Source: a virus
DNA length: 64,000 bases
Reading direction: 5' to 3' (one strand)
IMG/VR virus record: IMGVR_UViG_3300008459_000024
Span: 1 to 64,000 of that record
Made by a program: the position numbers and the translations under genes. This document shows positions 34,971 to 46,700 of this stretch, in pieces (position 1 is the stretch's first letter; every line of letters starts with the position of its first letter). The notes under the pieces were generated by a model, which was given only the letters and a program-made list of their open reading frames with translations, was not told the origin of the DNA and did not search any database.

Positions 34971-36341
34971 TTATACCTGTTGTTGTTTTCGTTTCTCCAT
35001 AATTTCTTTAATCCTATTTCGATTTCTTTCTTCTTTTTGTTCTTCAAGACCTAAGAATGTTGTAGTACTTTCAGTATCAATATCTAACATTTCGTTATTG
35101 AATTTACAATTCTCAAATACTACCCCGTCTTTACCAATACGTGATTTTGTAATAGCAATTGTTGCCAAATTTAATTCTTTTTGTTGTAAGGATTTAGCAA
35201 CGGTAATAATAACGTGACCTACTTGAGCTTTCTTAATTGAACCTCCCATTTGGTCTGTCGTTACAACATCTGAAGATATTGAACTTCTATTACCTTGTGT
35301 TGCCGTCCATCCAACAATATTTAATTCATGACACATTGCCTCAAATGCTCTCATTACCGAACCCTCACTTTTCCACTCATCTTCCAAAGCCTTTTCAGGT
35401 GTTACACAATCAATATAATCCAAAATAATCATATCAATATGTGTCCCATCGGCAATCATCTTACGAATTTGATTCTTAATCTGACTCATAGTGAATGTAT
35501 CAGACTGAAGTTTTTTAAGGATTAATTTGTTTGACATCTTTTCCTCAATCTCAGCAACTTTCTTAAACACCTCTTCCCTATGAGCACTAAGGTCATCGGG
35601 AGCAATCCCTGTCCAACAAGTAAAATGTTTCCTTTGGATAATCTTTGGGTTGTCCTCAAAAAATACCTGTAAAACATTAAATCCTAGATTGAACGCATTG
35701 TTTGCAATCTTCGTAGTAAGAGTTGATTTACCAACACCAGTGGGAGCTAATATAACACCAATTTCACCTTTAGCCAAACCACCTTTTAACAAATTGTCAA
35801 TACCAGGTATTCCCATAGGAATTGGGTGTCTATAATCATCCGCTAATACATCTTCTAAGTTCTCAAATACATCACCAGTTCCTCTATCAACATTACCGAC
35901 TTGTAACGCTTCTCGAACCATTTCTTCTAATGTGTCATAGTTCTCAAATTCTCCGTGGTCGATAATCTTTTTCGCCTTCTCCATTACCTTCTGTAACTCT
36001 TGTTGTTTACAGAACTTTAAAGCCTTCTCCTGAACAAACTGAGTACCACTCTCATCAATATTTTTAATATCGGAAATAGTGTCAAGAGTTATCTTTAACA
36101 ATAACTCTTGAGCAATTTCACTTTTAGCAACTTGATTAAGGGTATCAAAACTTGGAGAATGTTCGAACTTTTGATAGTATTCCTTAACCATTTGCACGAT
36201 TAACTTAAAATACTTGTTTTCAAAATAGTTTGGTTCTAATACTTCAATAATGGAATGGGCGAAATCCTTATCAACAATCAATTGATTCAATAATTGTAAC
36301 TGAAATGTTTGTCCTAAGTATTCAAAATTTTTGTCCGCCAT
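34971..36341 (-). CDS. 41: Replicative DNA helicase (DnaB/T4 gp41 type)
   Basis: 456 aa. An N-terminal helical domain (about 1-150) precedes a RecA-type motor. Walker A APTGVGKST is at residues 199-207, and Walker B IIDYID-like (MIILDYIDC) at 304-312. Later SSISSDVVTTDQMGGSIKKAQ and AITKSRIGKDG match DnaB motifs H3/H4 with the Arg finger region. It unwinds DNA at the fork together with the primase encoded at 1881-2777. The gene follows the unknown 150-aa gene by 24 nt, and the homing endonuclease lies just downstream. Confidence 0.93.
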   Translation of the reverse strand: MADKNFEYLGQTFQLQLLNQLIVDKDFAHSIIEVLEPNYFENKYFKLIVQMVKEYYQKFEHSPSFDTLNQVAKSEIAQELLLKITLDTISDIKNIDESGTQFVQEKALKFCKQQELQKVMEKAKKIIDHGEFENYDTLEEMVREALQVGNVDRGTGDVFENLEDVLADDYRHPIPMGIPGIDNLLKGGLAKGEIGVILAPTGVGKSTLTTKIANNAFNLGFNVLQVFFEDNPKIIQRKHFTCWTGIAPDDLSAHREEVFKKVAEIEEKMSNKLILKKLQSDTFTMSQIKNQIRKMIADGTHIDMIILDYIDCVTPEKALEDEWKSEGSVMRAFEAMCHELNIVGWTATQGNRSSISSDVVTTDQMGGSIKKAQVGHVIITVAKSLQQKELNLATIAITKSRIGKDGVVFENCKFNNEMLDIDTESTTTFLGLEEQKEERNRNRIKEIMEKRKQQQV

Positions 36342-36365
36342 ATATCCTTTTTTTATTAAATATCA

Positions 36366-36818
36366 TTAAACCAAGTAGTAACCCATGTAGAATTGTGTTA
36401 ATTTTTTTGACGACAATACCTCAGTCAATGAGAATAAAATATTCTTCAAATAAGGTCTAACATCAACCGTGTATCTAACTTTTGGTGGGTATAATTTAGC
36501 GTCAAAGGTATAGTGACACAATAAATGTTCTCCGTTTCTAACGTAGATATTAAACGTCTCAGGACCATCAGTAAATGATGTATTTAGAATCTCGGGGTCC
36601 TCAGTAATCTGATACTGATTATCCAACATATAACCCAATGTCTTCATTTTAAAATCACGTTTTAAATCTTCGACAAATCCACCCATAATCTCGTTCATTT
36701 CAACCGAGCGATGAGCTTTTGGGTTATACCCTTTCACGTTAAAAAATCTCTGAACAATAAAATTGTTGTTCACTGTCATTAGAAACTCTAGTTTCGTAAT
36801 GTCTTGCTGTTCTCTCAT
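36366..36818 (-). CDS. Unknown protein of the replication operon (150 aa)
   Basis: 150 aa: an N-terminal alpha/beta part with NNNFIVQRFFNVKGY near residue 17 and a C-terminal part (VRYTVDVRPYLKNILFSLTEVLSSKKL). It has one Cys, no membrane segment, no known motif. It is flanked by 12 and 24 nt gaps by the exonuclease and helicase genes, so it is expressed with replication proteins. It could be a small replication or recombination accessory, but nothing in the sequence shows which. Confidence 0.6.
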   Translation of the reverse strand: MREQQDITKLEFLMTVNNNFIVQRFFNVKGYNPKAHRSVEMNEIMGGFVEDLKRDFKMKTLGYMLDNQYQITEDPEILNTSFTDGPETFNIYVRNGEHLLCHYTFDAKLYPPKVRYTVDVRPYLKNILFSLTEVLSSKKLTQFYMGYYLV

Positions 36819-36830
36819 AATTTTTGATTT

Positions 36831-37826
36831 TTACTTTTTGTTTTTTTCTTTTCTGGTTAACTTCATAAATGGTTTTAAAAAATATGTCCATGAGTCGTCA
36901 CCCTTAGGGAGATACTTGAATAATCCGTCCTCAACCATATAACGGATAATATTCTTGTAACTTCTTCCTTCAGTTTCTAATGTTTCATTGACAATTTGGG
37001 AAATTTCTTCTTTGTCCTCGTCTTTGAGGAGTGGGTTTGATAAATCAACGATTTGCTCATTTACTTCAAAAAATTCGTTTTCAAATATACCTGACTTTGT
37101 TTTTCCTGTTAGAAGATTTTTTAAAGTTTGATTATCTTTATTCTCCTTTAATAAATCTTCAGCTCTTATTAAAATATCGGAATAACTAACCTCTTTTTCA
37201 AGTATCTCAGGAAAAAATTTCACTAATGTTTTTTCTCCAAGCAAATAGATACCCTCTATATTATCAGATTTATCACCTGTTAATATTTTTAAAGTTTTCA
37301 CATTATAGTGAGGGTATTCAAAGTCGTCAAATTTAATCTTATCTCCGTGTTTAAACGTAGCTTTAAGTGAAGGTGAGTATACTGACACCTTTTCGGAAAT
37401 TAATTGGGTTAAATCCCTGTCTGATGAAAAAATTAATTTTTGTTCATTCTCAGATATGTGACAATAGTGAGCAATTAAATCGTCAGCTTCTCTGCCGGCA
37501 ATTTCAAGTTGTCTAATGTATACTTCTTCGAGATATTGTTTAATCCTATTTTTCTGTTTTAGATAAGACATAAAAATAGGTTCTTCCATAGTTAATCTAC
37601 GGTTCTGTTTGTATTTGGGGTAAAGAACTCCACGAATACTCGTAGAGTCCTCTCCATCCCAAAGTACCACCACTTTATCAAAGTTTTGTTCTTCAATAAA
37701 CTTTCTTAATGTGTTGATGAAGTGATAAATTGCCCCAATATGTTCCCCATTGTGGAAGTAATCCTTCACACCATGAAACCCAATCTTCATCAAATTATTC
37801 CCATCAACAAGGAGCGTTTTTTTCAC
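36831..37826 (-). CDS. rnh: 5'-3' exonuclease / RNase H-like flap nuclease (T4 rnh type)
   Basis: 331 aa. The acidic metal ligands of the FEN/PIN-like family appear in order: LLVDGNNL (D8), VVLWDGEDST near residue 55, AGREADDLIAHY near residue 112, IFSSDRDLTQLI near residue 131, and LTGDKSDNIEGI near residue 190 as the start of the helix-hairpin-helix (H3TH) DNA-binding element. The family removes RNA primers and 5' flaps during lagging-strand synthesis. It is 9 nt downstream of uvsX. Whether it corresponds strictly to T4 rnh or a DNA polymerase I-type exonuclease cannot be decided. Confidence 0.88.
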   Translation of the reverse strand: MKKTLLVDGNNLMKIGFHGVKDYFHNGEHIGAIYHFINTLRKFIEEQNFDKVVVLWDGEDSTSIRGVLYPKYKQNRRLTMEEPIFMSYLKQKNRIKQYLEEVYIRQLEIAGREADDLIAHYCHISENEQKLIFSSDRDLTQLISEKVSVYSPSLKATFKHGDKIKFDDFEYPHYNVKTLKILTGDKSDNIEGIYLLGEKTLVKFFPEILEKEVSYSDILIRAEDLLKENKDNQTLKNLLTGKTKSGIFENEFFEVNEQIVDLSNPLLKDEDKEEISQIVNETLETEGRSYKNIIRYMVEDGLFKYLPKGDDSWTYFLKPFMKLTRKEKNKK

Positions 37827-37835
37827 AAAAAAATA

Positions 37836-38834
37836 TTAAAATGATTCGTTTTCGTTTTCAAAAGTTTCTTCAGTTTCATCAAGAGTGATTTCTCCTGTAC
37901 CTGAAAGAATTGCGTTCCAATATTGAGAATACTCCTTTTTATATTTTTCAAGAGCATCTTTATCATCAACAATATATCCTTGAGGTGTTGCAATAATCTT
38001 ACCATCTTTATATCCCAAACCATTAATGTGATTTTTTAATACTGAGATTTTAGTTCTAATAGCATAAGATACCGTTCTACCATTTTTAGTTGCCGTAATA
38101 TGGTTAATACCTGCATTTTTCTGATTACCAAACAAGAATACAAGTGCCGATGCTAACCACATCGCCTCTCCACCTTTCGCTTTAATTGTTGGTTGCCCAA
38201 ATGGATTATCTGGTAATTCAACCCAAGGTTGATTAACAACAACCATTGTGTTTGTGTATGGATAATCTTCTTTACGAGACTTAGTGATACGAGCTTGGAT
38301 ACCCATACCGATTTTATCCGCCAATACTGATGCGTTATGTTGCTTTCCACCCTTACCATCAAAAGTCATTTTACAAGGGATTGACCCAACTGAATCCCAA
38401 AGGAAACAAAGTGAATAAGGAATATTACCTTTTTCTTGTTCATCTAATAATTCATTGATGTAATCGGTAACTTGCTCAATGTAGTCAAAATTATCATTAA
38501 AAATAAATTGACCGTCCCATTCTCCGTCAACCATTTTAGCTTCAAGTCCTAACTCCACGGCGTGGTCCCACGACCACTTTTTTTCGCTAATAATGAAAAC
38601 GGGTAAATGCCCCTTCTTCTGAGCCGAAACAGCAGCTTTAACAAGAGCTGTGGTTTTTGAAGAGTTCGAATGACCGAGGAACATATTGATGTTACCCAAA
38701 GCAGGACCAGGTAGACCACAAGCACTATGAAAAGCTTCGTCGACTTCATAGAACTCCGTATCTTTGTATTTAGTTTTTGTAGAATACTTGTTTTTGATTG
38801 CATCTAATGAGAATTCTTTTTTCTTTATCGCCAT
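37836..38834 (-). CDS. uvsX: RecA-like recombinase UvsX
   Basis: 332 aa. Walker A is GHSNSSKT at residues 54-61 (the loop lacks the usual middle Gly but keeps K60-T61), Walker B is CFLWD at 143-147. MVVVNQPWVELPDNPFGQP and KAKGGEAMWLAS match loop L2 and the following strand of UvsX/RecA. It forms filaments on gp32-coated single-stranded DNA for strand exchange and recombination-dependent replication. It ends in an acidic tail (DETEETFENENESF), as in many recombinases. It begins downstream of the gp32 terminator. Confidence 0.92.
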   Translation of the reverse strand: MAIKKKEFSLDAIKNKYSTKTKYKDTEFYEVDEAFHSACGLPGPALGNINMFLGHSNSSKTTALVKAAVSAQKKGHLPVFIISEKKWSWDHAVELGLEAKMVDGEWDGQFIFNDNFDYIEQVTDYINELLDEQEKGNIPYSLCFLWDSVGSIPCKMTFDGKGGKQHNASVLADKIGMGIQARITKSRKEDYPYTNTMVVVNQPWVELPDNPFGQPTIKAKGGEAMWLASALVFLFGNQKNAGINHITATKNGRTVSYAIRTKISVLKNHINGLGYKDGKIIATPQGYIVDDKDALEKYKKEYSQYWNAILSGTGEITLDETEETFENENESF

Positions 38835-38875
38835 AAATGTCTATGCGTTTTAATTGTTAGTATAAAAATGAAAAA

Positions 38876-38908
38876 GGATGGACACTTTGTCTATGCTAGT
38901 GTCCATCC
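38876..38908 (-). terminator. Rho-independent terminator after gp32
   Basis: Eleven-bp perfect stem GGATGGACACT / AGTGTCCATCC with an 11-nt loop, followed on the minus strand by TTTTTCATTTTT. It lies 8 nt after the gp32 stop, so gp32 can be made in excess of uvsX and downstream genes. Confidence 0.88.
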
Positions 38909-38915
38909 GTATAAA

Positions 38916-39761
38916 TTAGAATGGTAAATCACCATCAGGTTCGTCACCAGCTTGTGGGTCAACAATTGACATGTTTCCACCACCAACACTCATTTCAGAA
39001 GCCTCGTCACCGTAGACATACTTACCTAATTCAGATGACCATCTTGGTGTTTCTCCACGAGCGATTGCTTCCAAATACTCAACAGGTTTTTTAGAGTAAA
39101 CATCTGCCCAAGTAAGTGGGTCTTCAATCCATGATTTAGCAGTCTCAGCATCTGCATGAACAGGAGATGGGTCATCGTGCATCACAGTCTGAATAACTGT
39201 GTAGGTAGCACCTTTTGGAGTTTTTGCCTTAGTCAACTCGATGATTAAGTCACGACCATTAGTAGGGTCAGTAATATCTCCTTTAGCTTTCCAAATTGGG
39301 ATGATTTTGTCCAAGATACCCTCGTTCTTGTAATTGTGTTTGAATCTCCAAAACTTAACACCGTCCGCCTCATTGTCTCGGTCAATAACCTTAACGATAT
39401 AGAATTTACGAGGTTTATAAGATTTTGCAAGTTCCTTATCGGACTCTTTACCTGTTGACATAAGTTCATCATGAATTTCTGTCAAAGGAGAACGTTCATT
39501 GTCGTTTTTACCTGGGTCATAGATTTTATTCCATTTACCTTCAACTTGAACCTCGTGGTACCATACTTCTTTAAAAGGAGATGAACCATCAGGTGTTGGC
39601 AAAATACGAAGACGTTTTTGTCCCGAGTTCTCATTCTGCGTCAAGATAGCCGCAAAATATTTTTTCATTCTGTCTTCTTGAGACATTTTGTTCGCAGAGC
39701 TTCCTCCGCTTTTCGCTTTTTCATACTGAGCGAGTACAGCATCTAGTGAATTTGTCGCCAT
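38916..39761 (-). CDS. 32: Single-stranded DNA-binding protein, gp32-like, without Cys
   Basis: 281 aa. The N-terminus has the Lys/Arg-rich region and the OB-fold core (KRLRILPTPDGSSPFKEVWYHEVQ start, FWRFKHNYKNEGILDKI middle), and the C-terminus is acidic, ending DEPDGDLPF like bacterial SSB and T4 gp32 tails that recruit partners. T4 gp32 has a His-Cys3 zinc site inside the core; here there is no Cys in the whole protein, and the place where the zinc loop should be reads YDPGKNDNERSPLTEIHDEL. The gene has its own terminator, as expected for an abundant protein. Confidence 0.85.
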   Translation of the reverse strand: MATNSLDAVLAQYEKAKSGGSSANKMSQEDRMKKYFAAILTQNENSGQKRLRILPTPDGSSPFKEVWYHEVQVEGKWNKIYDPGKNDNERSPLTEIHDELMSTGKESDKELAKSYKPRKFYIVKVIDRDNEADGVKFWRFKHNYKNEGILDKIIPIWKAKGDITDPTNGRDLIIELTKAKTPKGATYTVIQTVMHDDPSPVHADAETAKSWIEDPLTWADVYSKKPVEYLEAIARGETPRWSSELGKYVYGDEASEMSVGGGNMSIVDPQAGDEPDGDLPF

Positions 39762-39828
39762 GATATATATAAATTAATAGTTAATAAACAAGTATAAGTG
39801 TGTCAGCCGTAATAGTCAAATATTTTGA

Positions 39829-40494
39829 TTAAGACTTAACTGGTTGGTATTCTCCAGGTTCAGAATAATCATTGAATGTTCCTTTGATTTCATTGGGTGA
39901 GAAGTCTTGAATCTCGTCTGTAGTTAAAACATACTCATTTTTACCCGACTTTTTCATATCTTCTTCCTTATCTTCAAAAAAATCACTTAATTTTTGGTTG
40001 TATGGTCCCGAATCCAAACTTCTCAATTCCAACTTTTCTTCAGGAGTTTTTTCTCTATATTTCTCAATTTTCGCTTCAATGTCGTTTAACTTTTGTACAA
40101 GTCCGTCCATTTCAGATAATTTACTTTCCAAGTTTGAAATTTGAGTAAATAAATTATTAAAATATTCCTCTTGTTTAGTTTCAACATTTTTTTGAGAATT
40201 TACCAAATCAGTTATATCTAATTCCTCAGTTGACTCTTCTTCTGAACCGATTTTTTCAACTTCAGGGTCATTTGCAACATCTATTGGTTGTGGTTCAGTT
40301 GTTTCAGGTGCCGGTGGAGGTGTTGTACCAGCATCGGGAGCCGGTGCCGTTGCGTCAGTTGCAGGTTCTTCAACAGGAGGTAAATCGGTAGGTAATGCTT
40401 CTTGCTCTGTGATATAATTATTAATTTTATTATACCTTGTCAATTCCTCAAGAATCGCATTTGATATTTCTGATTTGTTTTTCATATTATCCAT
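39829..40494 (-). CDS. Acidic, Pro-rich coiled-coil protein (221 aa), unknown
   Basis: N-terminal helix (EISNAILEELTRYNKINNYITEQ), then a Pro/Thr/Ala/Glu-rich disordered stretch (about residues 40-95), then a predicted coiled coil (about 100-160: YFNNLFTQISNLESKLSEMD, LVQKLNDIEAKIEKY) and a charged C-terminus. The shape suggests a scaffold, core or assembly protein. It overlaps the 74-aa gene by 8 nt; the Met at 40485 is an alternative start. No family recognised. Confidence 0.6.
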   Translation of the reverse strand: MDNMKNKSEISNAILEELTRYNKINNYITEQEALPTDLPPVEEPATDATAPAPDAGTTPPPAPETTEPQPIDVANDPEVEKIGSEEESTEELDITDLVNSQKNVETKQEEYFNNLFTQISNLESKLSEMDGLVQKLNDIEAKIEKYREKTPEEKLELRSLDSGPYNQKLSDFFEDKEEDMKKSGKNEYVLTTDEIQDFSPNEIKGTFNDYSEPGEYQPVKS

Positions 40495-40711
40495 TTAATA
40501 ACTGTTTTATACCAGTTGTAGTTTCTACTTTTATTTTTTTGTTTGTATACATAGTGTTGTCAACTCTTTCAATTAAACCATCCTTCATTCTGATAGTGTA
40601 ACAGTCACCAGTATCTAAATCACACACTTCTTTAAACCCATTACCTTTGTCGGTCTCAGTGATTCTTGTATTTCTTCCAAGATATCTATCAAGTATTTCT
40701 TTTGTGCTCAT
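40487..40711 (-). CDS. Small protein (74 aa), unknown
   Basis: 74 aa with a beta-rich centre (FKEVCDLDTGDCYTIRMKDGLIERVD). The two Cys are seven residues apart. A TATTTATA motif lies 12 nt before its ATG, so it is probably expressed late with the coupled 221-aa gene. Possibly a virion or assembly accessory; not recognised. Confidence 0.6.
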   Translation of the reverse strand: MSTKEILDRYLGRNTRITETDKGNGFKEVCDLDTGDCYTIRMKDGLIERVDNTMYTNKKIKVETTTGIKQLLNG

Positions 40712-40723
40712 ATTATTTTTATA

Positions 40724-40731
40724 TATAAATA
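40724..40731 (-). promoter_or_regulatory. TATTTATA motif, candidate late promoter
   Basis: Sense TATTTATA, 12 nt before the ATG at 40711, in the 43-nt gap after the hub gene. Confidence 0.42.
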
Positions 40732-40754
40732 TGTAGTTTATTTCATTTTTTCAA

Positions 40755-43700
40755 TTATATACCGTTAGCGCTAGCCAAATTAAAATAAGTTTTCACGTTA
40801 GTTTCTAATTGTGTAACACTATCCGGATTATTTGTTTTGTAAGTATCGTAATAATTTGTAGTTGTTCCCGTATCATTAATCAATTGTTTAACAAACTGTG
40901 TCGCAAATTCATTAATATCTGTAAAATTAGTTACTGAATTAAGATATACCGGAACAAACTTACTATTAATAAAAGTCAAAGATTTTTCAGGTGTTTCAAA
41001 AACCGCATATGTATTAGTACTACCATTCTCATCATCCAAACAAATAAACTCCTCATTAAAGAATGATGATAAAGTTCCACCCCATATTCCCCCATCAAGT
41101 CTTGCTAATATTAAATTGTTATTCCAAGTTTTTATTTTAGTAGAAGCCGCATCATAACTAAACGATAATATAAGAGTTAGTAAAATTTTTCTTGAGTTTA
41201 CATCAGTTGTTAATCCATTAATCTTACTAACAATATCCGAAATAGTGAAATTAGTTTCAACTGGATTTGTAGATGCGTAAGTACTGTAGGGTTGAGCAGG
41301 TTCACAAATTTGTGAGGATGCGGGTTTTCTTTTTTGAATTAATGACTTAGTTGTATTCGTTTGTTGTTGGTTAATATTAGTGGTAGTATTTGTCGCAGTT
41401 GCGGCTCTAGAAACTTTATTAGAATAATTATTTCTAGCGTCAGTTATTAACTGTCGTTTAAGTGACATTAATATTGGATTGACATACGGTAATGTTGTTA
41501 CTTTTTGTCTTTGTCCCGTGAAATCGGTACTGAACTCACCAGGCGCAATTGTGTGAACAACTTCTGTAATATAATAAGAACCAGCAAACATAGGAACATT
41601 TCGTAACACAAAATAGTTTGTTGGTTGAATCATCATATTACCTAGACACCGTATTCTCGCCTTGTATTGTCGAGTTTTAAATACATTATATAAACTAACA
41701 GACTGTGTGTTTGTTCTCGACCCTGACTGACTTGTTGCCAATCTAAAATTAGCATCCAAAGATTCACTTGTTGCCTCCCCATTATCTTGTGATACATTAA
41801 TTGACGTAAAAACATTTTGATTTTGTAATCCAAAGTCAACCGCAAATCCAACAGTCTTATTAGATAACGCCCAATCAGTTTTACCAAATTGATTCTCAAT
41901 TATAGGATTTGCGCTAGTTTTTGATAAATCAAAACTATCCGAATTATACCCATTATTAATATTTTTATTATTCAATTGTTCGGAAGGCTTTTGTTGGTAA
42001 ACACAAACCATTTTTGGTTTGGTTTCTTGGAAATCGACATTATCAAATACCCCAAATAATTTATCGGCAAACAACTCTTCAGGGTCCTCATTATTTTGAT
42101 TATCCCCCTGCGGAGTTATTGAGTTATAATAATTAATATAGATAGGGTTATAAGAAATAATAAAACCATTCTCTCTAATTATATTCTCAATAATTTCGTA
42201 AGTTTGAGTTTTTTGACTTGAGTTTTTTAAAGTTTTAGTAAGTTCTGTCACATTAACAATTATTTGGTCGGATATGTTTCTATTGGCTCTATCCAACAAC
42301 AACACGTCTTCCAATAATGTTTGTGAACTATAGTTATTTCCCGCAACCCATTTATCATTTAAAGATTTAAATAAATCATAAAGTTCAACTTTAGTTAAAT
42401 AAGATTTTAATGGAGAATCACTTAAATCGTTCTCAGTTTTAACTGTTTGTGGTAATTTACCAGTTAATGTTTGGAATGTCTGAGTGAATAAGTTATTTTG
42501 GAAATCCTCAATATCCGCAAAATAACTATCTAATAAAGTAACAAAAGAATCTTTAGTTAATGTTGGGTCAAGTAATTTTTGACTCGCAAATACTTTAATT
42601 AGTGAGGAATAATATTCGATATTATTAATTGTAAATCCGATATTCATCACAGGGAAAAAGTCAGTAATATATGACCCAGTATCTGAGTACACTAATTCAT
42701 TTATCGTTGAGAACCCTACATGTGTTTTAAGTGTTTTCCACTCTTCAGGGTAGTTCGCTAACGATACTGATAATGTGATTGTATTTGCCGTAGTAGGTAC
42801 TGCGTTTGGCGTTCCACTATTGTAATCCACCTCAACTTGTGAGTAATTTAATGGATTAGAAGATAAAGAACTAAATGATTGAGGGTTAAAATTATTAGGA
42901 TTACCCTTAACCATGATAAAGTTTTCTGAAAGCAATCCTGCCATAGTTGACACAAAATTATTTATTTGGTCGTTCTGAATTTTGATAACTACATCATCAT
43001 CATTATTACCAAGTACTTTGTAGTCGTATTGGAATAAATCAATCATGTTTTGGTGTAAGGTAAAATTGTTTGTAACCTCGAATCTTGTCTTAGAGTAATT
43101 TAAAAATTCCTGTTCAATAATATCAAGTTCATCTTTTTGGAAAACTGAGAATAATTCTTCAATTTTTGAATACGTTGAGTCACTTACCAAATCAAAAGAT
43201 GACTGTAAAGTTGAGTTAGTATTAATTACTTTGAAGTACTCGTCGGGGGCGGGTAATGATATAGTTGAAGTGTTAAAATATCCATAGTTTGGTGCCCCCC
43301 ATAACAATCTCGCTGAACCGTTATACATAGAAGAATTACCCATTATAGGATTAACTAAACCTGTCACTGAAAAACATTCTTTTTCTGTCTGATTCACAGT
43401 TCCTCCAAACGAAGGTACCGTAACATATTTATTAGTTGCAATGTTTTTAATTAATATACTCCAGGCATTTAGGAATAACGATGATGTTGCTGTGTAATTA
43501 ACTCTATTAATTTTAGAAGAATTAGGTAACAATATTATAATTTCACCACTTTGTATTCTATTATTAATAGCGTCCTGTATTGTTTGTACGGTAAGACCCG
43601 CATCTGATGGGTTATATATATTAACACCATTTACCAAATAAAAGAAATCATTAATTAATTTTGGATAAAATCCAATATTCACATAATCAATATCACCAAC

Positions 43701-46700
43701 ATCCGAACCTATTGTGGATTCTAACTTTATATTAACCGTATTTGAATTATATAAAATATTATACTGTGTTCCGTATAAACCATTTATTGGGTCGTATGCG
43801 TTTAATTTATCAAAATCAGTTAAAGAATTACTTAAAATGTCAGTTCCAGTTTCAATATACTTCTTATATCTATACCACACACTTCCAAGTTTCGCAACCC
43901 ATAATTTTGGAACGGAATGAACCCCTCCAAACTTTTTAATAGTTGCCGCAATATAATCTAAATCATTACCAATGGATTCGTTAGAACTTTTATATTTTTC
44001 TTTTAACGTAGCCAAAGGCAAACTATTCAAAAAGAAGTAAGAACTTGTAACAAATGGATTCTCAGTTGTTTGTCTAACACTTTCAATATCCTGTATTAAT
44101 GCATTAATAAAATAAGGGGTGTTTAATATGGAGGTTGTTTGAGTATCACTCAATAAACTTGTATTTGTAGAATACAATAAATTACCCTCAGTGAAAACTT
44201 GAGTATCTGTTCTATCAATATAAAAACTATTAATATTAACAGGGATAACAATAGTGTTTGTTAATACTTCGAAATTTGTATATGGTCTATTAAAGTTGTT
44301 ATCACCTGTCTTACCTGTAGTTTTTGGAGTTGTATAATTCGCAAACTTCTTAATGTTTGAGTTATAAATTAACGAATCTGAAGTTTTGTTAAAACTAACA
44401 AATTCGAATCCATCCACACTTGATGCTAAATTATTTTGGTTCCATGTATTAGAAATAAATGGATAAGTGTCGGTGAAATAAACAGGGTTTGTAGCACTTT
44501 GCCCTAAATATGATTCAATCACCCCTTCACTTTCTAAAGTAACTTTAACTTCAGGTAAGTCAGTATCTAAAATCTTAAAGTTATTATCAATTTCACTTTT
44601 TAAATATTCAGTATTAAGAATACCATTTTGAAGTTTAATCCATTTATCAGTAGTCCCATTTAAAGTAATGCTCTTCAAATAGTTTTTAAATTCTATTGGA
44701 CTAAATTTGAAGTTTTTTAATAATTCAACTAAATCATAACTCTGTTTAGATATCCCATTTACAATATTCTCAGATTCCGCATCGGGTAAATATTTTAATA
44801 TCACATCTGATATTAATCGAGTAAAACCTTGGTACTGAGAAATTGTAAGTATACGTTCATAAATCTCAAAAAGGAAATTGACAGTTTCTAAGTTAGAGTA
44901 AGGATTATTCGTTGACGGTGTGTCAAATCCCGATATTATATTTCTATTTACTGCGGTTAAATTTATGGTTTGATTATTCGCAGGGGGGTCTAAATCTCTT
45001 TTCAAGTATCCTTTAACAAATTCTTCAACAAATTCAACTTCAGGCCAAATAGTAAAATCATTAGCCCTTGTAACTGAAATATAATCAGAATCACCAGGAT
45101 ACGCATTCTCATAAACAGTATTATTGTTAACCTTTTTTTCTACAACAAACTGAGGCCAAGGATAAACTGGTGAATCCGGCAAATTTTCAATTATGTCAGA
45201 TAATTCAGGACTACCACCTGACGAGACGGCATTTCTTCTAAAAGTACTATCTCGGTTATCAAAAGCTTTGGTGTGTACGTCATCTAAAAGTAATAAAAAA
45301 GCCTCGGCTGAAGCTAAAATGACAGCAATTACATTTTTAACAGTAGGTTTAAATCCAAGTCCACTACTTGATTCTAAAATTCTATCTAATTCTTCAGATA
45401 AGTTGTTTTCAATTTCGTTTTCACTAGCCTTTAAATCTTGTCTAATTTTTTCACTTAAATTTGCATAATACCCATCCCCATCAAGTCGATAAAATGGTGA
45501 AACCTCAACATCCAATAAGCTATTAGCATTTGCAAATATTAACTCTAACTCAGTCCCAAATAAATCAATTTGTTCCTGAGTCGGAGGGGTCCCATTTCTT
45601 TTAGTTAATGTTTTTAAAATATCAACTTGTGAGATACTTAAAGTCGGCATTATTAAAGACGATAATGTTATAGGAACTTTAATCTCTTTACTTCCTCCCT
45701 CACCAAAAGTTGGATTGTTGTTCAAAATTTGATTATTTCTACTAATAGTTTCCTCAAGAACACTTAACGCCGTTACAGAATTTGTTAATTGTTCGGGTTT
45801 AAATGTATAAATTTCATAATCCACATCATTCTCAGTAATTATGAATGGATTTTTAAGGTCCATATATGTTGAGAACCAAGAATTACTTTTAGTGAATATT
45901 TCTCCGTTATAGTTTATTATTGAACTTCTATAATTCTCAAAGTCTGTAAATGAATTAAATGATAATTTACCATATTCTCCCAAAGTAATATTAACAAAAT
46001 TATCAAGTTTATTTATTAATTGGGGAACCGTAAGTTCGGGAAAACTTTCAGGAATCAATCCCTTTTTTTTGTAATTAGAATAAACTAATTTAATTTTTTC
46101 ATATCCCCTGTATGTGGTTATTTCAGATACAGACTTATTGTTACCTCCTATTTGAGTAGTTTGGTCAACTTGTTGGTTATTAGAGAACTTTTTAGTGTAC
46201 ATTTGAGGAACCGCAAATAAATCCGCATATTGCACATCTTTTAAAACACTAAACTGTTCAGTTCTAAATGTTAATTCTATTTCAAAATTACCAGAATTAG
46301 CATTCATCGAGGTGTAAAAATTGTTTAAGTATAATCGAGTTTTTGTCGCTTTACCATAATATCCTTTAAGTGTTAAATAAAAAACAGGCCATGGATAATT
46401 AAAAAATACAGAATACGCCGAGTCGTCCCCACCTTCAAAAAGTGACCTACCTCTGATATCCTCTAATGTTACTTGTACTTCAGGTACGAAACTTAATCCA
46501 ACATTAAACACGATTCTTGTAATACCAAGTAATTCTTTATTTATCGTATTCTGATTTGGTATACCTTCTTGTAGGTCGGTCCAATTTGTTGTTAATTCTT
46601 GGTTTCCATTTGGATTAAGGAAGTTGACCGTACCAGCAGCGACTTGGATTAATTGCCCTGAATTACCTTCGGTTCCTCTTACAAGCCTACTTCTAGGAAC

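Noticed and set aside
39762-39828. Short hairpin (TCAAA / TTTGA) upstream of gp32 as terminator
   Set aside because: Five-bp stem with AT-rich arms and no T-run; too weak.
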